DNA of 10,113 bases from JAYWGN01 sp043778255 (GCA_043778255.1 JAYWGN010000004.1:1-10113); one strand, 5' to 3'; counted from the stretch's first letter, positions 1 to 6,510 are shown. Notes: a model not told the origin generated them from the letters alone. Program-made: numbers and translations.

Positions 1-15
1 AAGTTTGTTTATTCA

Positions 16-37
16 ACCTGCCTGCCGGCAGGCAGGT
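16..37. repeat. GC-rich perfect palindrome, likely interspersed repeat
   Basis: The arm CCTGCCTGCC is followed directly by its exact reverse complement, and a flanking A/T pair extends the symmetry to 22 bases. Each arm is itself built from the tetranucleotide CCTG. The element is strikingly GC-rich in an otherwise A/T-rich intergenic region. Its perfect symmetry would allow a strong hairpin on either strand, but no T-tract follows, so it is not a classical intrinsic terminator. Palindromes of this kind recur as short interspersed repeats in some Bacteroidota and metagenomic genomes (recollection, not checked). Only one copy is visible here. Confidence 0.7.
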
Positions 38-126
38 CGGCATTTGATGTTAATTAACTAAAATACTTTTGGACTAAATACCATTTCACAATGTTATTAG
101 AATACAGCAACCCCCATTTTTTTTAC

Positions 127-164
127 AAAAAAAATAAAAAAAACGCTACATAATTGTAGCGTTT
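127..164 (-). terminator. Intrinsic terminator of the small exported protein gene
   Basis: A perfect 10-bp stem (AAACGCTACA at 141-150 pairing with 155-164) closes a 4-base loop. Read on the minus strand it is followed by a long T-rich tract, which is the A-rich stretch 127-140 on the plus strand. It lies about 25 bases beyond the minus-strand stop codon at 189-191. On the plus strand no clean T-run follows, so it appears to act for the minus strand only. Confidence 0.85.
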
Positions 165-188
165 AAAATTATTTATAAAAAATAAAAA

Positions 189-551
189 TTAATTTAAACT
201 GATGTTAAAAAAGTTAACTTCAACTCTGCTGTTTTTTGGTGTAGCACTTAACTTAGGTATATTGCTTACGGTTGGTTTATTAGGTACAAAGTAAGTAGCA
301 TTACCTTTTTTTATAGTACTAAAACTATTTAAACTAAAATATTGGGTTGTAGCTGTATTAAGTTGTAATAACTTACCACCTTTAAAGCTATAACCGCTTC
401 GTAACGAAAAGTTTTGTGTGCCTTGGCGTACAGTAATAACTTTTTTGTTAGTACCCGATTTCTTTTTGCCACCACTAGCTGCAAACATTAATGCCGATGC
501 AATAAATAATACAATAAATAAACTTATTTTTTTAAATGTTAATGCTTTCAT
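189..551 (-). CDS. Small exported protein of unknown function
   Basis: This encodes a 120-residue protein that I do not recognise. The N-terminus looks like a Sec signal peptide: Lys residues at 2, 7 and 8, a hydrophobic core at about 9-24, and a plausible cleavage after the Ala-Ala at 24-25, just before a very basic SGGKKKSG stretch. No Cys follows the core, so it is not a lipoprotein. The mature part (about 95 residues) is rich in Ser, Thr, Asn and Lys. It contains a short duplication, TQNFSLRS at 45-52 and TQYFSLNS at 69-76, exactly 24 residues apart, which hints at a beta-type repeat. The ATG is at 549-551. A candidate promoter upstream, a strong terminator just downstream and the signal peptide all support a real monocistronic gene. 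The likely location is periplasm or outside the cell; the function is unknown. Confidence 0.75.
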   Translation of the reverse strand: MKALTFKKISLFIVLFIASALMFAASGGKKKSGTNKKVITVRQGTQNFSLRSGYSFKGGKLLQLNTATTQYFSLNSFSTIKKGNATYFVPNKPTVSNIPKLSATPKNSRVEVNFFNISLN

Positions 552-625
552 GTGTTATTATTTTTTAGTTTTAAAAAAAAGTAAATTTATAATCATAGAG
601 TAATAAAACTATAAAATGGTTGCTA

Positions 626-633
626 CAAAGATA
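626..633 (-). promoter_or_regulatory. Candidate -7 box for the small exported protein gene
   Basis: Read on the minus strand this is TATCTTTG, an exact match to the Bacteroidota sigma-ABfr -7 consensus TAnnTTTG. It lies about 75 bases upstream of the start codon at 551. I do not see a good TTG-type -33 element at the expected distance (about 19 bases further upstream), so the call rests on the -7 box and its position. Confidence 0.4.
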
Positions 634-717
634 ACGTATTATTTAATGAGTATAGTAGGGTAGTTATACCCATTTTAGCATTTATTTAACATATTGTTAC
701 AATTTTTTTATCAATTA

Positions 718-749
718 TTTGCTTTTATTGCCACTTTATACTAATTTTA
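718..749 (+). promoter_or_regulatory. Candidate promoter of the TPR gene
   Basis: TTTG at 718-721, a 20-base spacer, then TAATTTTA at 742-749 resemble the Bacteroidota pattern TTTG-N19/20-TAnnTTTG, with one mismatch in the last base of the -7 box. The start codon follows 17 bases later, implying a very short leader. Together with the minus-strand promoter at 626-633 it makes 552-766 a divergent promoter region. Confidence 0.35.
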
Positions 750-766
750 AACTAAGAAACTAGCCT

Positions 767-2176
767 ATGGCAGACTATTCCTCCAATCAATTCAAAAATG
801 AATTGAACCAAATATTGAATAATTATCGCAATTTGCGAAATGAATTTGCACACCAATTTATTGATGAAGATACCTTTGAAATTATTATAGATTATTACGA
901 TGAACGGGAACAACTACAAAAAGCATTAGAAGCTGCTAACTTTGGAGTGGCACAATTCCCTTACTCCTCTGTTTTATTATTAAAAAAAGCAGATTTATTA
1001 ATTGCCACTACTAAATATAACGAGGCATTAGAAATATTGGAGCAAGCCTCTTTATTAGATGCAGGTGACCTTAACTTATACATACTTAAAACCGATGCAT
1101 ACCTAGCCACCGACCAACAAGATAAAGCAATAGTACTGCTAGAAGAAGTGCTTCATTTATTTGATGGTAAAGAAAAAATTGAACTATTATTTGAGTTAGC
1201 TGATGTGTATGACGATCACGAAAATTTTGAGAAGGTATTTGATTGCCTCGTATATATATTGCAAATAGATGGCACTAACGAAGAGGCATTATACAAAATT
1301 TGTTATTGGGCCGACCATACCAAACGTAACGACGAAAGCATTACGTTACACTTACACTTAATTGACCAAAACCCTTACTCGGAGTTAGCTTGGTTCAATT
1401 TGGGATCGGCGTACCAAGGTATTAAATTATACGAAAAGTCCATAGATGCCTATAAATATGTATTGGCCATAAATGAAAAATTTGATTTTGCATACCGCAA
1501 TATTGGCGATGCTTATATGCGGTTACGTAAGTATAAAGATGCCATAGAACACCTGCTTAAAGTGTTGGAGTTAGCAAAGCCCGAAGAGGTTATATACCAA
1601 GCCTTGGGTTACTGTTACGAAAAATTAAAGCAGCCTGCCGAAGCAAGATTTTATTATAAAAAAGCAGTACACCTTAACCCCGATAATGCATCGTTACATT
1701 ACAAAATAGCCGTTACATATATGCTACAAGAGCAATGGAAAAATGCGATAAAATTATTGGAGACTTCGTTAAAAGTATTTAGGCTACACCCTGAGTTTAA
1801 TTTTGCTATGGCAAAATGCTATTTTCAGTTAGATAATTTTGAACAAACCATACACTATGTAAGTAACACCTTAGCTATAAAGCAAAATAGTGCAAAGGCT
1901 TGGGAACTGTTACTCATAAGCTGCTACACCAAACAGGAGTATAACGACGGACTCGACTTTTGCGAAACTGCCTTAAATGCAACAAATTTTAAAACCATTT
2001 TTTTATATTACAAGATAGCTTTTTTGCAGGCAGTGGGTAGCACAACCGAAGCTTTAAATACTTTGCACAAAGCATTAGCAATAGCTCCAAAGCAATTAAA
2101 ATACCTAATTGAACTTAACCCTTCATTATTGTTGCATCCACAATTTGTAGCCTGTATAGTGCAATACAAACATTGA
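767..2176 (+). CDS. Cytoplasmic tetratricopeptide-repeat protein
   Basis: The 469-residue product is made almost wholly of helical tetratricopeptide repeats. There is no signal peptide or membrane segment, so it is probably cytoplasmic. The clearest 34-residue units run in tandem at about 206-239, 240-273, 274-307 and 308-341; the one starting at 240 has the typical pattern of small and aromatic residues (YRNIGDAY...Y.DAIEHLLKVLEL). More divergent units cover about 50-200 and 342-440. The N-terminal 45 residues form an acidic and aromatic segment (FIDEDTFEIIIDYYDE) of a type I associate with a conserved Bacteroidota TPR family (family memory, not searched). TPR arrays bind protein partners, but nothing shows which ones. 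The ATG at 767 is the first in frame and fits the promoter. Arginine codons are mostly CGN (7 of 9), unlike the downstream higBA genes. No convincing terminator follows. Confidence 0.88.
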   Translation: MADYSSNQFKNELNQILNNYRNLRNEFAHQFIDEDTFEIIIDYYDEREQLQKALEAANFGVAQFPYSSVLLLKKADLLIATTKYNEALEILEQASLLDAGDLNLYILKTDAYLATDQQDKAIVLLEEVLHLFDGKEKIELLFELADVYDDHENFEKVFDCLVYILQIDGTNEEALYKICYWADHTKRNDESITLHLHLIDQNPYSELAWFNLGSAYQGIKLYEKSIDAYKYVLAINEKFDFAYRNIGDAYMRLRKYKDAIEHLLKVLELAKPEEVIYQALGYCYEKLKQPAEARFYYKKAVHLNPDNASLHYKIAVTYMLQEQWKNAIKLLETSLKVFRLHPEFNFAMAKCYFQLDNFEQTIHYVSNTLAIKQNSAKAWELLLISCYTKQEYNDGLDFCETALNATNFKTIFLYYKIAFLQAVGSTTEALNTLHKALAIAPKQLKYLIELNPSLLLHPQFVACIVQYKH

Positions 2177-2231
2177 GGTTGGTGACGATTTAAGGTATAA
2201 CCAACACTTTAGCAAAGTTAGTTAATCAAAG

Positions 2232-2263
2232 TTCGGTTTATATCCGAATTATTTATATATTTG
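2232..2263 (+). promoter_or_regulatory. higBA promoter with overlapping inverted-repeat operator
   Basis: An exact Bacteroidota -7 box, TATATTTG, lies at 2256-2263. A -33-like TTCG (2232-2235) sits 20 bases upstream of it. The inverted repeat TTCGG (2232-2236) / CCGAA (2244-2248), with a 7-base spacer, overlaps the -33 region and occupies the promoter spacer. HigA antitoxins usually repress their own operon by binding such a palindrome through their HTH domain, so this is the natural operator candidate. The higB start codon is only 10 bases downstream of the -7 box. Confidence 0.5.
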
Positions 2264-2273
2264 TATTTACAAA

Positions 2274-2615
2274 ATGAGAATTATAGGAAAGAAAAAAATA
2301 TTGAAGCTAAAAAAGAAAAACATTGGAAACAAGAGACTTTGTGATGAGATTGATATTTTAATTTCCGATTTAGAAGAGTTTAATGCAAACAAAAATCATA
2401 TTTTACAAATAAGAAAAGATGCTGACTGTGTACACAATGATGGGTTTTATTTTTTTGACATTAACATTCACAGAACTTTAATAATGATTGAACTAGATAA
2501 TGAGGGTGAAGCAACAATTATTTGGGTTGGAACTCATAAGGAGTATGAAGCTACATTTAAAAGCAATAAAAAGACAATTGAAAAATGGTTGCGAAGTAAT
2601 AGTTATTTGGATTAA
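2274..2615 (+). CDS. higB: HigB-type (RelE-superfamily) toxin, type II TA system
   Basis: The 113-residue basic protein resembles the HigB_toxin family. It begins with the typical MRIIGKKKI strand and Lys-rich helix, and has a central beta region (FYFFDI at 58-63, RTLIMIEL at 67-74). It then carries the family's C-terminal signature IIWVGTHKEYE (82-92), equivalent to the 'xxGTHAEYD' end of known HigB proteins. HigB toxins are mRNA interferases that cleave mRNA at the ribosome. The invariant-looking His88, Lys89 and Tyr91 lie in the expected region, and an extra C-terminal helix (about 97-109) makes it slightly longer than the usual 95-105 residues. It precedes its antitoxin, the gene order typical of higBA rather than most TA pairs. 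Four of five Arg codons are AGA. Toxin activity is inferred from the family. Confidence 0.8.
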   Translation: MRIIGKKKILKLKKKNIGNKRLCDEIDILISDLEEFNANKNHILQIRKDADCVHNDGFYFFDINIHRTLIMIELDNEGEATIIWVGTHKEYEATFKSNKKTIEKWLRSNSYLD

Positions 2616-2651
2616 TATATATGCCCAAGTAATGTTTTTAGTATATAAAGC

Positions 2652-2693
2652 CTGTTAGTTAGGTGAAATATAAATATGGCAGCTTAACAACAG
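2652..2693 (+). other. Imperfect hairpin in the higB-higA gap
   Basis: CTGTT (2652-2656) pairs with AACAG (2689-2693). After one bulged A at 2657, GTTAGGT (2658-2664) pairs with GCTTAAC (2682-2688), including two G-T wobbles. This gives a stem of about 12 pairs with a 17-base loop. There is no T-tract after it, so it is not an obvious terminator. It lies between stop of the toxin and start of the antitoxin, where it could affect transcript stability or relative expression (inference only). Confidence 0.35.
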
Positions 2694-2711
2694 AAAAAAA
2701 TAAGATATAAA

Positions 2712-3272
2712 ATGAAAACACATTTTGATATAGAAAAATTAGTTGAAAATGGTTCTCTTACTAATGAATTAGATTATGAAAGAGCTTTAGTAGCAGACAG
2801 AAAATTGAGGTTACTCTCAAAAGAACATACTCAATTTAAAAGTTTAAGGTTAAAACTTCGTGATATAATAGAAGTATATGAAAAAACAGAATGGAATAAT
2901 GTAGATAATATAACTGATGAAAAATTAATAGAGAGTGAAAAGTATGAAAGAATTGCAGATGCAGAGAGAAAATTTATAGAAAATAGAAAAAAAGAAATAA
3001 AAATAAAACTTAAAGAGTTAGATTTAAGACAAGAGGATTTAGCAATATTATTGGGTCATAAAAGTAAAACACACATATCTGAGCTAATAAATGGAATTAA
3101 ACCTTTTACTTTAAAAGACTTGATAATAATTAATCGGCTACTAAAAGTTAGTATTAATAACTTGATTCCAGTTTATCTTTCCGAAGAAGATCAATTAAGA
3201 GTTAAAGAAGCCGTAAAAATACTTGCCAACCCCAAAATAAAACTTACTAGTGAAAATTTGGTACTTGCATAA
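2712..3272 (+). CDS. higA: HigA-type Xre-family antitoxin with N-terminal extension
   Basis: The 186-residue protein has an Xre/Cro-type helix-turn-helix at about 96-153: helix 2 at QEDLAILLG (107-115), a recognition helix around SKTHISELING (118-128), and the closing LKVSINNLIP. In front lies a charged, helical region of about 95 residues; behind lies a 30-residue tail. A toxin-binding N-terminal domain followed by a C-terminal HTH is the layout of E. coli HigA (138 residues), so this is a longer version. Its role would be to neutralise the upstream HigB-like toxin and repress the operon through the inverted repeat at 2232-2248. The ATG is preceded by A-rich sequence (ATATAAAATG). The 96-base gap from the toxin is long for such a pair. 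Arg codons are mainly AGA (7 of 11), unlike the TPR gene, consistent with acquisition by transfer. An ImmA/HipB-like regulator is a less likely alternative. Confidence 0.78.
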   Translation: MKTHFDIEKLVENGSLTNELDYERALVADRKLRLLSKEHTQFKSLRLKLRDIIEVYEKTEWNNVDNITDEKLIESEKYERIADAERKFIENRKKEIKIKLKELDLRQEDLAILLGHKSKTHISELINGIKPFTLKDLIIINRLLKVSINNLIPVYLSEEDQLRVKEAVKILANPKIKLTSENLVLA

Positions 3273-3435
3273 AATTTCTTTAAAAAACTAGAGGGCATTA
3301 TGATAAAGGTGAAAATTTTGTTGTTTATTAATACATTTATTTTCAATCCTAGTCATTAATAGTAGCTAAATTCAGCACTAAATTCCCATTGGACTCAAGT
3401 CATATCATAGTAGTACAACATCAAATTTTAATCAT

Positions 3436-3443
3436 TATTTTTG
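3436..3443 (+). promoter_or_regulatory. Candidate -7 box for aroBA
   Basis: TATTTTTG matches the Bacteroidota -7 consensus TAnnTTTG exactly and ends 5 bases before the ATG at 3449. It would place transcription start at or next to the start codon, giving an almost leaderless mRNA. No convincing TTG -33 element is visible about 19 bases upstream, so confidence is moderate. It also argues against translation starting at the upstream TTG at 3389. Confidence 0.35.
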
Positions 3444-3448
3444 TACTT

Positions 3449-4477
3449 ATGATAACAGCCTCATACTTATTTAATAACCATAAAGTAAAGTATTATTTTG
3501 AACAATCTATTAAAGGTGTGGACAGTTTTAGCAAAGCTGAGCTTACAGTATTTATAACCGATAATAATGTATATGAATATTACAAGCATTTTTTTGAAGG
3601 TAGAAAAGTAATTGTACTAAAGGCTGGTGAAGCCACCAAAAGCCTTGCCACAGTAGATTATATAATTGCCGAACTTACTACAATGCAAGTAAATAAAGAT
3701 TATTTGTTAGTAGGTATGGGTGGTGGTGTGGTAACCGATATTACAGGGTTTGTAGCTAGTATTTATATGAGGGGAATTTCATTTGCTTTTATGCCTACCT
3801 CACTATTAGCAATGGTAGATGCAGCTATTGGTGGCAAAAATGGCGTAAGCTATGGCAACTATAAAAATATAATTGGCACTACCCAACAACCTAAATGGAT
3901 AATATTTGACCGTACCTTGCTCTACACTTTACCCCAACAGGAATGGGTAAATGCATTTGCCGAAATTATAAAATATGGCGTAATACTTAATGAAAAATTA
4001 TTTAGATTATTGCAACAACATACCCTACAAGAATTTCAGGATAAACATTACCTAACTGCAAAGTTGTTGTATATATGTACTCACATTAAATCGTTACTGG
4101 TACAGGATGATGTGTACGATGTAGCCAACCGTAGGTTACTTAACTTTGGGCATACAGCAGGGCATGCTATTGAAAAATTAGAGAATTGCCCACATGGCTT
4201 TGCCATTGCTAAAGGTATGGCAATAGCCCTCACCATTAGCGAGGAAATTAATAACTTTTATAGTGAAGCTAAAGCAGAAGTATTGGCATTGTTAGCCAAA
4301 TTTAATTTGCCTACCAACTTAATAGCCCACAAAGCTGATGTAGTACAATTAATACAAATGGACAAAAAAAGAGAAAACGATACCATTAATTATATTGTAG
4401 TAAATAAAATTGGTGAGGGAAAAGTATTGCCTATTTCACTAGTACAATTACAAAGTTTATTTGAAAAAAGTATATAG
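3449..4477 (+). CDS. aroB: 3-dehydroquinate synthase (AroB)
   Basis: AroB converts DAHP to 3-dehydroquinate, the second step of the shikimate pathway, using NAD+ and a divalent metal. The open frame can be read back to a TTG at 3389, but I choose the ATG at 3449. The resulting 342-residue protein begins ...SYLFNNHKVKYYF as family members do, whereas the extra 20 residues are hydrophobic and unlike the family. Residues below use this numbering. Visible motifs are the NAD-binding GMGGGVVTD (89-97), PTSLLAMVDAAIGGKNGV (116-133) with the phosphate/substrate Lys130 and Asn131, metal ligands Glu172 (FAEIIKYG), His235 (NFGHTAGHAIE) and His249 (CPHGF), and the late DKK motif (305-307). All key residues are present and length is normal, so it should be active. 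aroA follows after 48 bases, very probably on the same transcript. Confidence 0.95.
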   Translation: MITASYLFNNHKVKYYFEQSIKGVDSFSKAELTVFITDNNVYEYYKHFFEGRKVIVLKAGEATKSLATVDYIIAELTTMQVNKDYLLVGMGGGVVTDITGFVASIYMRGISFAFMPTSLLAMVDAAIGGKNGVSYGNYKNIIGTTQQPKWIIFDRTLLYTLPQQEWVNAFAEIIKYGVILNEKLFRLLQQHTLQEFQDKHYLTAKLLYICTHIKSLLVQDDVYDVANRRLLNFGHTAGHAIEKLENCPHGFAIAKGMAIALTISEEINNFYSEAKAEVLALLAKFNLPTNLIAHKADVVQLIQMDKKRENDTINYIVVNKIGEGKVLPISLVQLQSLFEKSI

Positions 4478-4525
4478 AAAATAAAAAAATACTGCCTTAT
4501 TTATTGGTATTAAAAAAAGTATAAA

Positions 4526-5830
4526 ATGAACATAACTATACAGCCAAGTACCTTATATGGTAGCTTACAAATACCTGCTAGTAAGAGTTACATGCAAAGG
4601 GCATGTGCTGCTGCTTTGCTTAAAGGTGGCATTACTACACTACACAATAGCGGAATTAGCAACGATGACTTAGCAGCAATTAATACTATACAACAGTTAG
4701 GTGCTACCGTTACTAAGGTTGGTAATGCCGTTGTAATTGACAGTAAATTTGATAATTTTTTTACAAAAAAAAATGAAATTATTAATTTGAATTTAGGCGA
4801 AAGTGGCTTGGGCTTACGAATGTTTACACCTATAGCAGCACTGCTACCTAATACTGTACAACTAAGTGGTAGTGGCTCTTTGGTTACAAGGCCTATGCAT
4901 TTTTTTACTGAGGTATTGCCTCTGTTAAATGTTACTTTAACTACTAATGATGGATACTTACCTTTTACAATAACAGGTAGTTTGCAACCAACCAATATTG
5001 AAGTGGATGGTAGTATGAGTTCACAATTTATTACTGGCTTACTTATGGCTTATAGCTATACCAATTGTACCGCTACTATTACAACTAATAACCTTACTAG
5101 CAAACCTTATATAGCTATTACACTCAATGTATTAAGAGCATTTGGGTTGCCTTTGCCTGTAAATAATAACTATGAGCAATTTATATTTAGTAAAATAAAT
5201 AAGTCCTTAGAACCTCCAAGTACAGCATTTAATTACACTATAGAAAGTGATTGGAGTAGTGCCTCTTTTATGTTAGTAGCAGCTGCTATAAGTGACGATG
5301 TAACCTTTACTGGGCTTAACTTAAGTAGCGAACAAGCAGATAGTGCAATTATATATGTGTTGGATAAAGCTGGTGTAAAAATGTACTTGACAAAAACTGA
5401 AGTTTCGGTATTAAAGAGTACCATACTACCTTTTTATTTTAATGCTACTAACTGCCCCGATTTGTTTCCACCACTTGTAGCATTGGCAGCTTATGCTAAT
5501 GGTACCACTACACTTAAAGGTGTAAATAGATTAATGCATAAGGAAAGTAACCGTGGCTTAACTTTACAAACTGAGTTTGCTAAGTTGGGTGTAACTATAC
5601 ATATTAATGGAGATGAAATGCAAATTATTGGAACTGGTAAGGTGGCAATAGCTAACCCTAATTGCACAAGCCACCACGACCACCGTATAGCTATGGCTTT
5701 GGCTGTGGCTGCATTACAAGCCAATACTGGTATTACAATAAACGATGCAGAGGCAGTTAACAAATCGTACCCTAACTTTTATAACGACTTACAAAGTATT
5801 GGTGCTAAACTTACCGAAAACTTTAACTAG
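4526..5830 (+). CDS. aroA: EPSP synthase (3-phosphoshikimate 1-carboxyvinyltransferase, AroA)
   Basis: AroA joins phosphoenolpyruvate to shikimate-3-phosphate, the sixth shikimate step. The 434-residue product spans the whole two-domain fold. Substrate-binding PASKSYMQR (17-25) supplies Lys20, Ser21 and Arg25. DGSMSSQFITGLLM (161-174) matches the E. coli DGSVSSQFLTALLM loop. Catalytic Asp312 sits in CPDLFPPLVALAA and Glu340 in HKESNR. Arg387 is in HHDHRIAMA and Lys413 in NKSYPNF. The loop that reads GNAGTAMRPL in E. coli is GESGLGLRMF here (91-100), which keeps Gly94 and Arg98 but changes the positions equivalent to Thr97 and Pro101. The start has A-rich ATAAAATG context. The gene lies 48 bases behind aroB with no separate promoter seen. 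Its TAG stop overlaps the stop of the convergent DUF2461 gene. Confidence 0.96.
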   Translation: MNITIQPSTLYGSLQIPASKSYMQRACAAALLKGGITTLHNSGISNDDLAAINTIQQLGATVTKVGNAVVIDSKFDNFFTKKNEIINLNLGESGLGLRMFTPIAALLPNTVQLSGSGSLVTRPMHFFTEVLPLLNVTLTTNDGYLPFTITGSLQPTNIEVDGSMSSQFITGLLMAYSYTNCTATITTNNLTSKPYIAITLNVLRAFGLPLPVNNNYEQFIFSKINKSLEPPSTAFNYTIESDWSSASFMLVAAAISDDVTFTGLNLSSEQADSAIIYVLDKAGVKMYLTKTEVSVLKSTILPFYFNATNCPDLFPPLVALAAYANGTTTLKGVNRLMHKESNRGLTLQTEFAKLGVTIHINGDEMQIIGTGKVAIANPNCTSHHDHRIAMALAVAALQANTGITINDAEAVNKSYPNFYNDLQSIGAKLTENFN

Positions 5831-6498
5831 CTCTCAATAGCTTGGTTAAGGTATTGTACTAAGGGTTGCAATAATTTACATTTGGCTATCGTGTTTTTTA
5901 CAAAATTTTTATCGGTCAATTCTTCATCTGTTACAGGTGTTGATGCTATAAAGCTTTTATGCTTTAAGAATTGTATAGCTTCATTTTCTACATCGTAACC
6001 CTTAGGTGGTCGGCTTAGTACCATACCATCATCTTTACTTAATTGCTTAAATGTTTTTACAAATGCTTTGTTACTAACTATTGCAGCAAATGCTTTGAAG
6101 TTATAATCAATCTCTTGTCTTATTTTGGCCAAATCGGCTGCCTCAGGCATATACACACCACCTACCAAAAAACTTTTATTGTTAGGCTCTACTTGTAAAT
6201 AATAACCTGCACCCATCATTTTTTTTCCTCCCTTTACAAAGTGGGCTCCAAAGTTAGTTTTGTAAGGGTTTTTATTTTTACTAAATCGCACATCTCTATT
6301 AATCCGAAACGTACAATTTTTAACCTCCAAATCAGCAATTGGCAAATCAAATGTACCAATACCAGCTATTAATTTTTCAACAAGGTTTTGAAAATCTTGT
6401 TTTGCATTTTCATAAGTTTTTCTGTTGGCATCAAACCATACTTTACTATTATTAGTAGTAAGCTGTTGTAAAAATTGAAGGGTGTTTTGTTGTAGCAT
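5827..6498 (-). CDS. DUF2461 (TIGR02453-type) protein
   Basis: The 223-residue protein matches the DUF2461 family as I know it. The N-terminal FLQQLTTNNSKVWFDANRK (9-27) is the family's 'L..NN...WF..NR..YE' block. Next come RINRDVRFSKNKNPYKTNFG (65-84), then GYYLQVEP, FLVGGVYMPE and LAKIRQEID in the middle, and LSRPPKGYD with AIQFLKHKSF towards the C-terminus. No signal peptide or membrane segment is seen, so it is probably cytoplasmic. The biochemical function of the family is not known to me. The ATG lies only 12 bases after the thrC stop on the same strand, so it is likely the last gene of the thr transcript. Its TAG stop (5827-5829) is interlocked with that of aroA. No terminator is visible at this end. 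Confidence 0.9.
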   Translation of the reverse strand: MLQQNTLQFLQQLTTNNSKVWFDANRKTYENAKQDFQNLVEKLIAGIGTFDLPIADLEVKNCTFRINRDVRFSKNKNPYKTNFGAHFVKGGKKMMGAGYYLQVEPNNKSFLVGGVYMPEAADLAKIRQEIDYNFKAFAAIVSNKAFVKTFKQLSKDDGMVLSRPPKGYDVENEAIQFLKHKSFIASTPVTDEELTDKNFVKNTIAKCKLLQPLVQYLNQAIES

Positions 6499-6510
6499 TA
6501 TTTTATTTTT

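Noticed and set aside
1..57. Possible 3' end of an upstream gene entering at the left edge
   Set aside because: All three plus frames are open from base 1 but end by base 61 and run through the palindrome; the short peptides show no recognisable motif, so this cannot be told from non-coding DNA.
2178..2205. Possible terminator after the TPR gene (GTTGGT...ACCAAC)
   Set aside because: The stem is only 6 bp with a 16-base loop and no T-tract follows.
2217..2661. 8-base direct repeat GTTAGTTA at 2217-2224 and 2654-2661 flanking higB as a target-site duplication
   Set aside because: It is short, low in complexity and flanks only higB and not the pair; chance is likely in A/T-rich DNA.
2616..2711. 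Integron attC-like boxes (GTTAGGT and GCTTAAC) between higB and higA
   Set aside because: In attC the RYYYAAC box comes before GTTRRRY; here the order is reversed on both strands, and no integrase or second site is visible.
3300..3359. Nineteen-residue ORF after higA starting with a hydrophobic stretch
   Set aside because: It is very short, has no visible promoter or conservation evidence, and A/T-rich spacers give such ORFs by chance.
3366..3385. Tandem CTAAATTC copies spaced by 4 bases upstream of aroB
   Set aside because: Two short copies of an A/T-rich word are not enough to propose an operator.
4588..4995. Long minus-strand open frame inside aroA, and similar frames opposite thrA, thrB, thrC and the small exported protein gene
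   Set aside because: They lie entirely within well-supported genes, have Cys/Leu/Val-rich compositions typical of antisense frames, and show no family motifs or start context.
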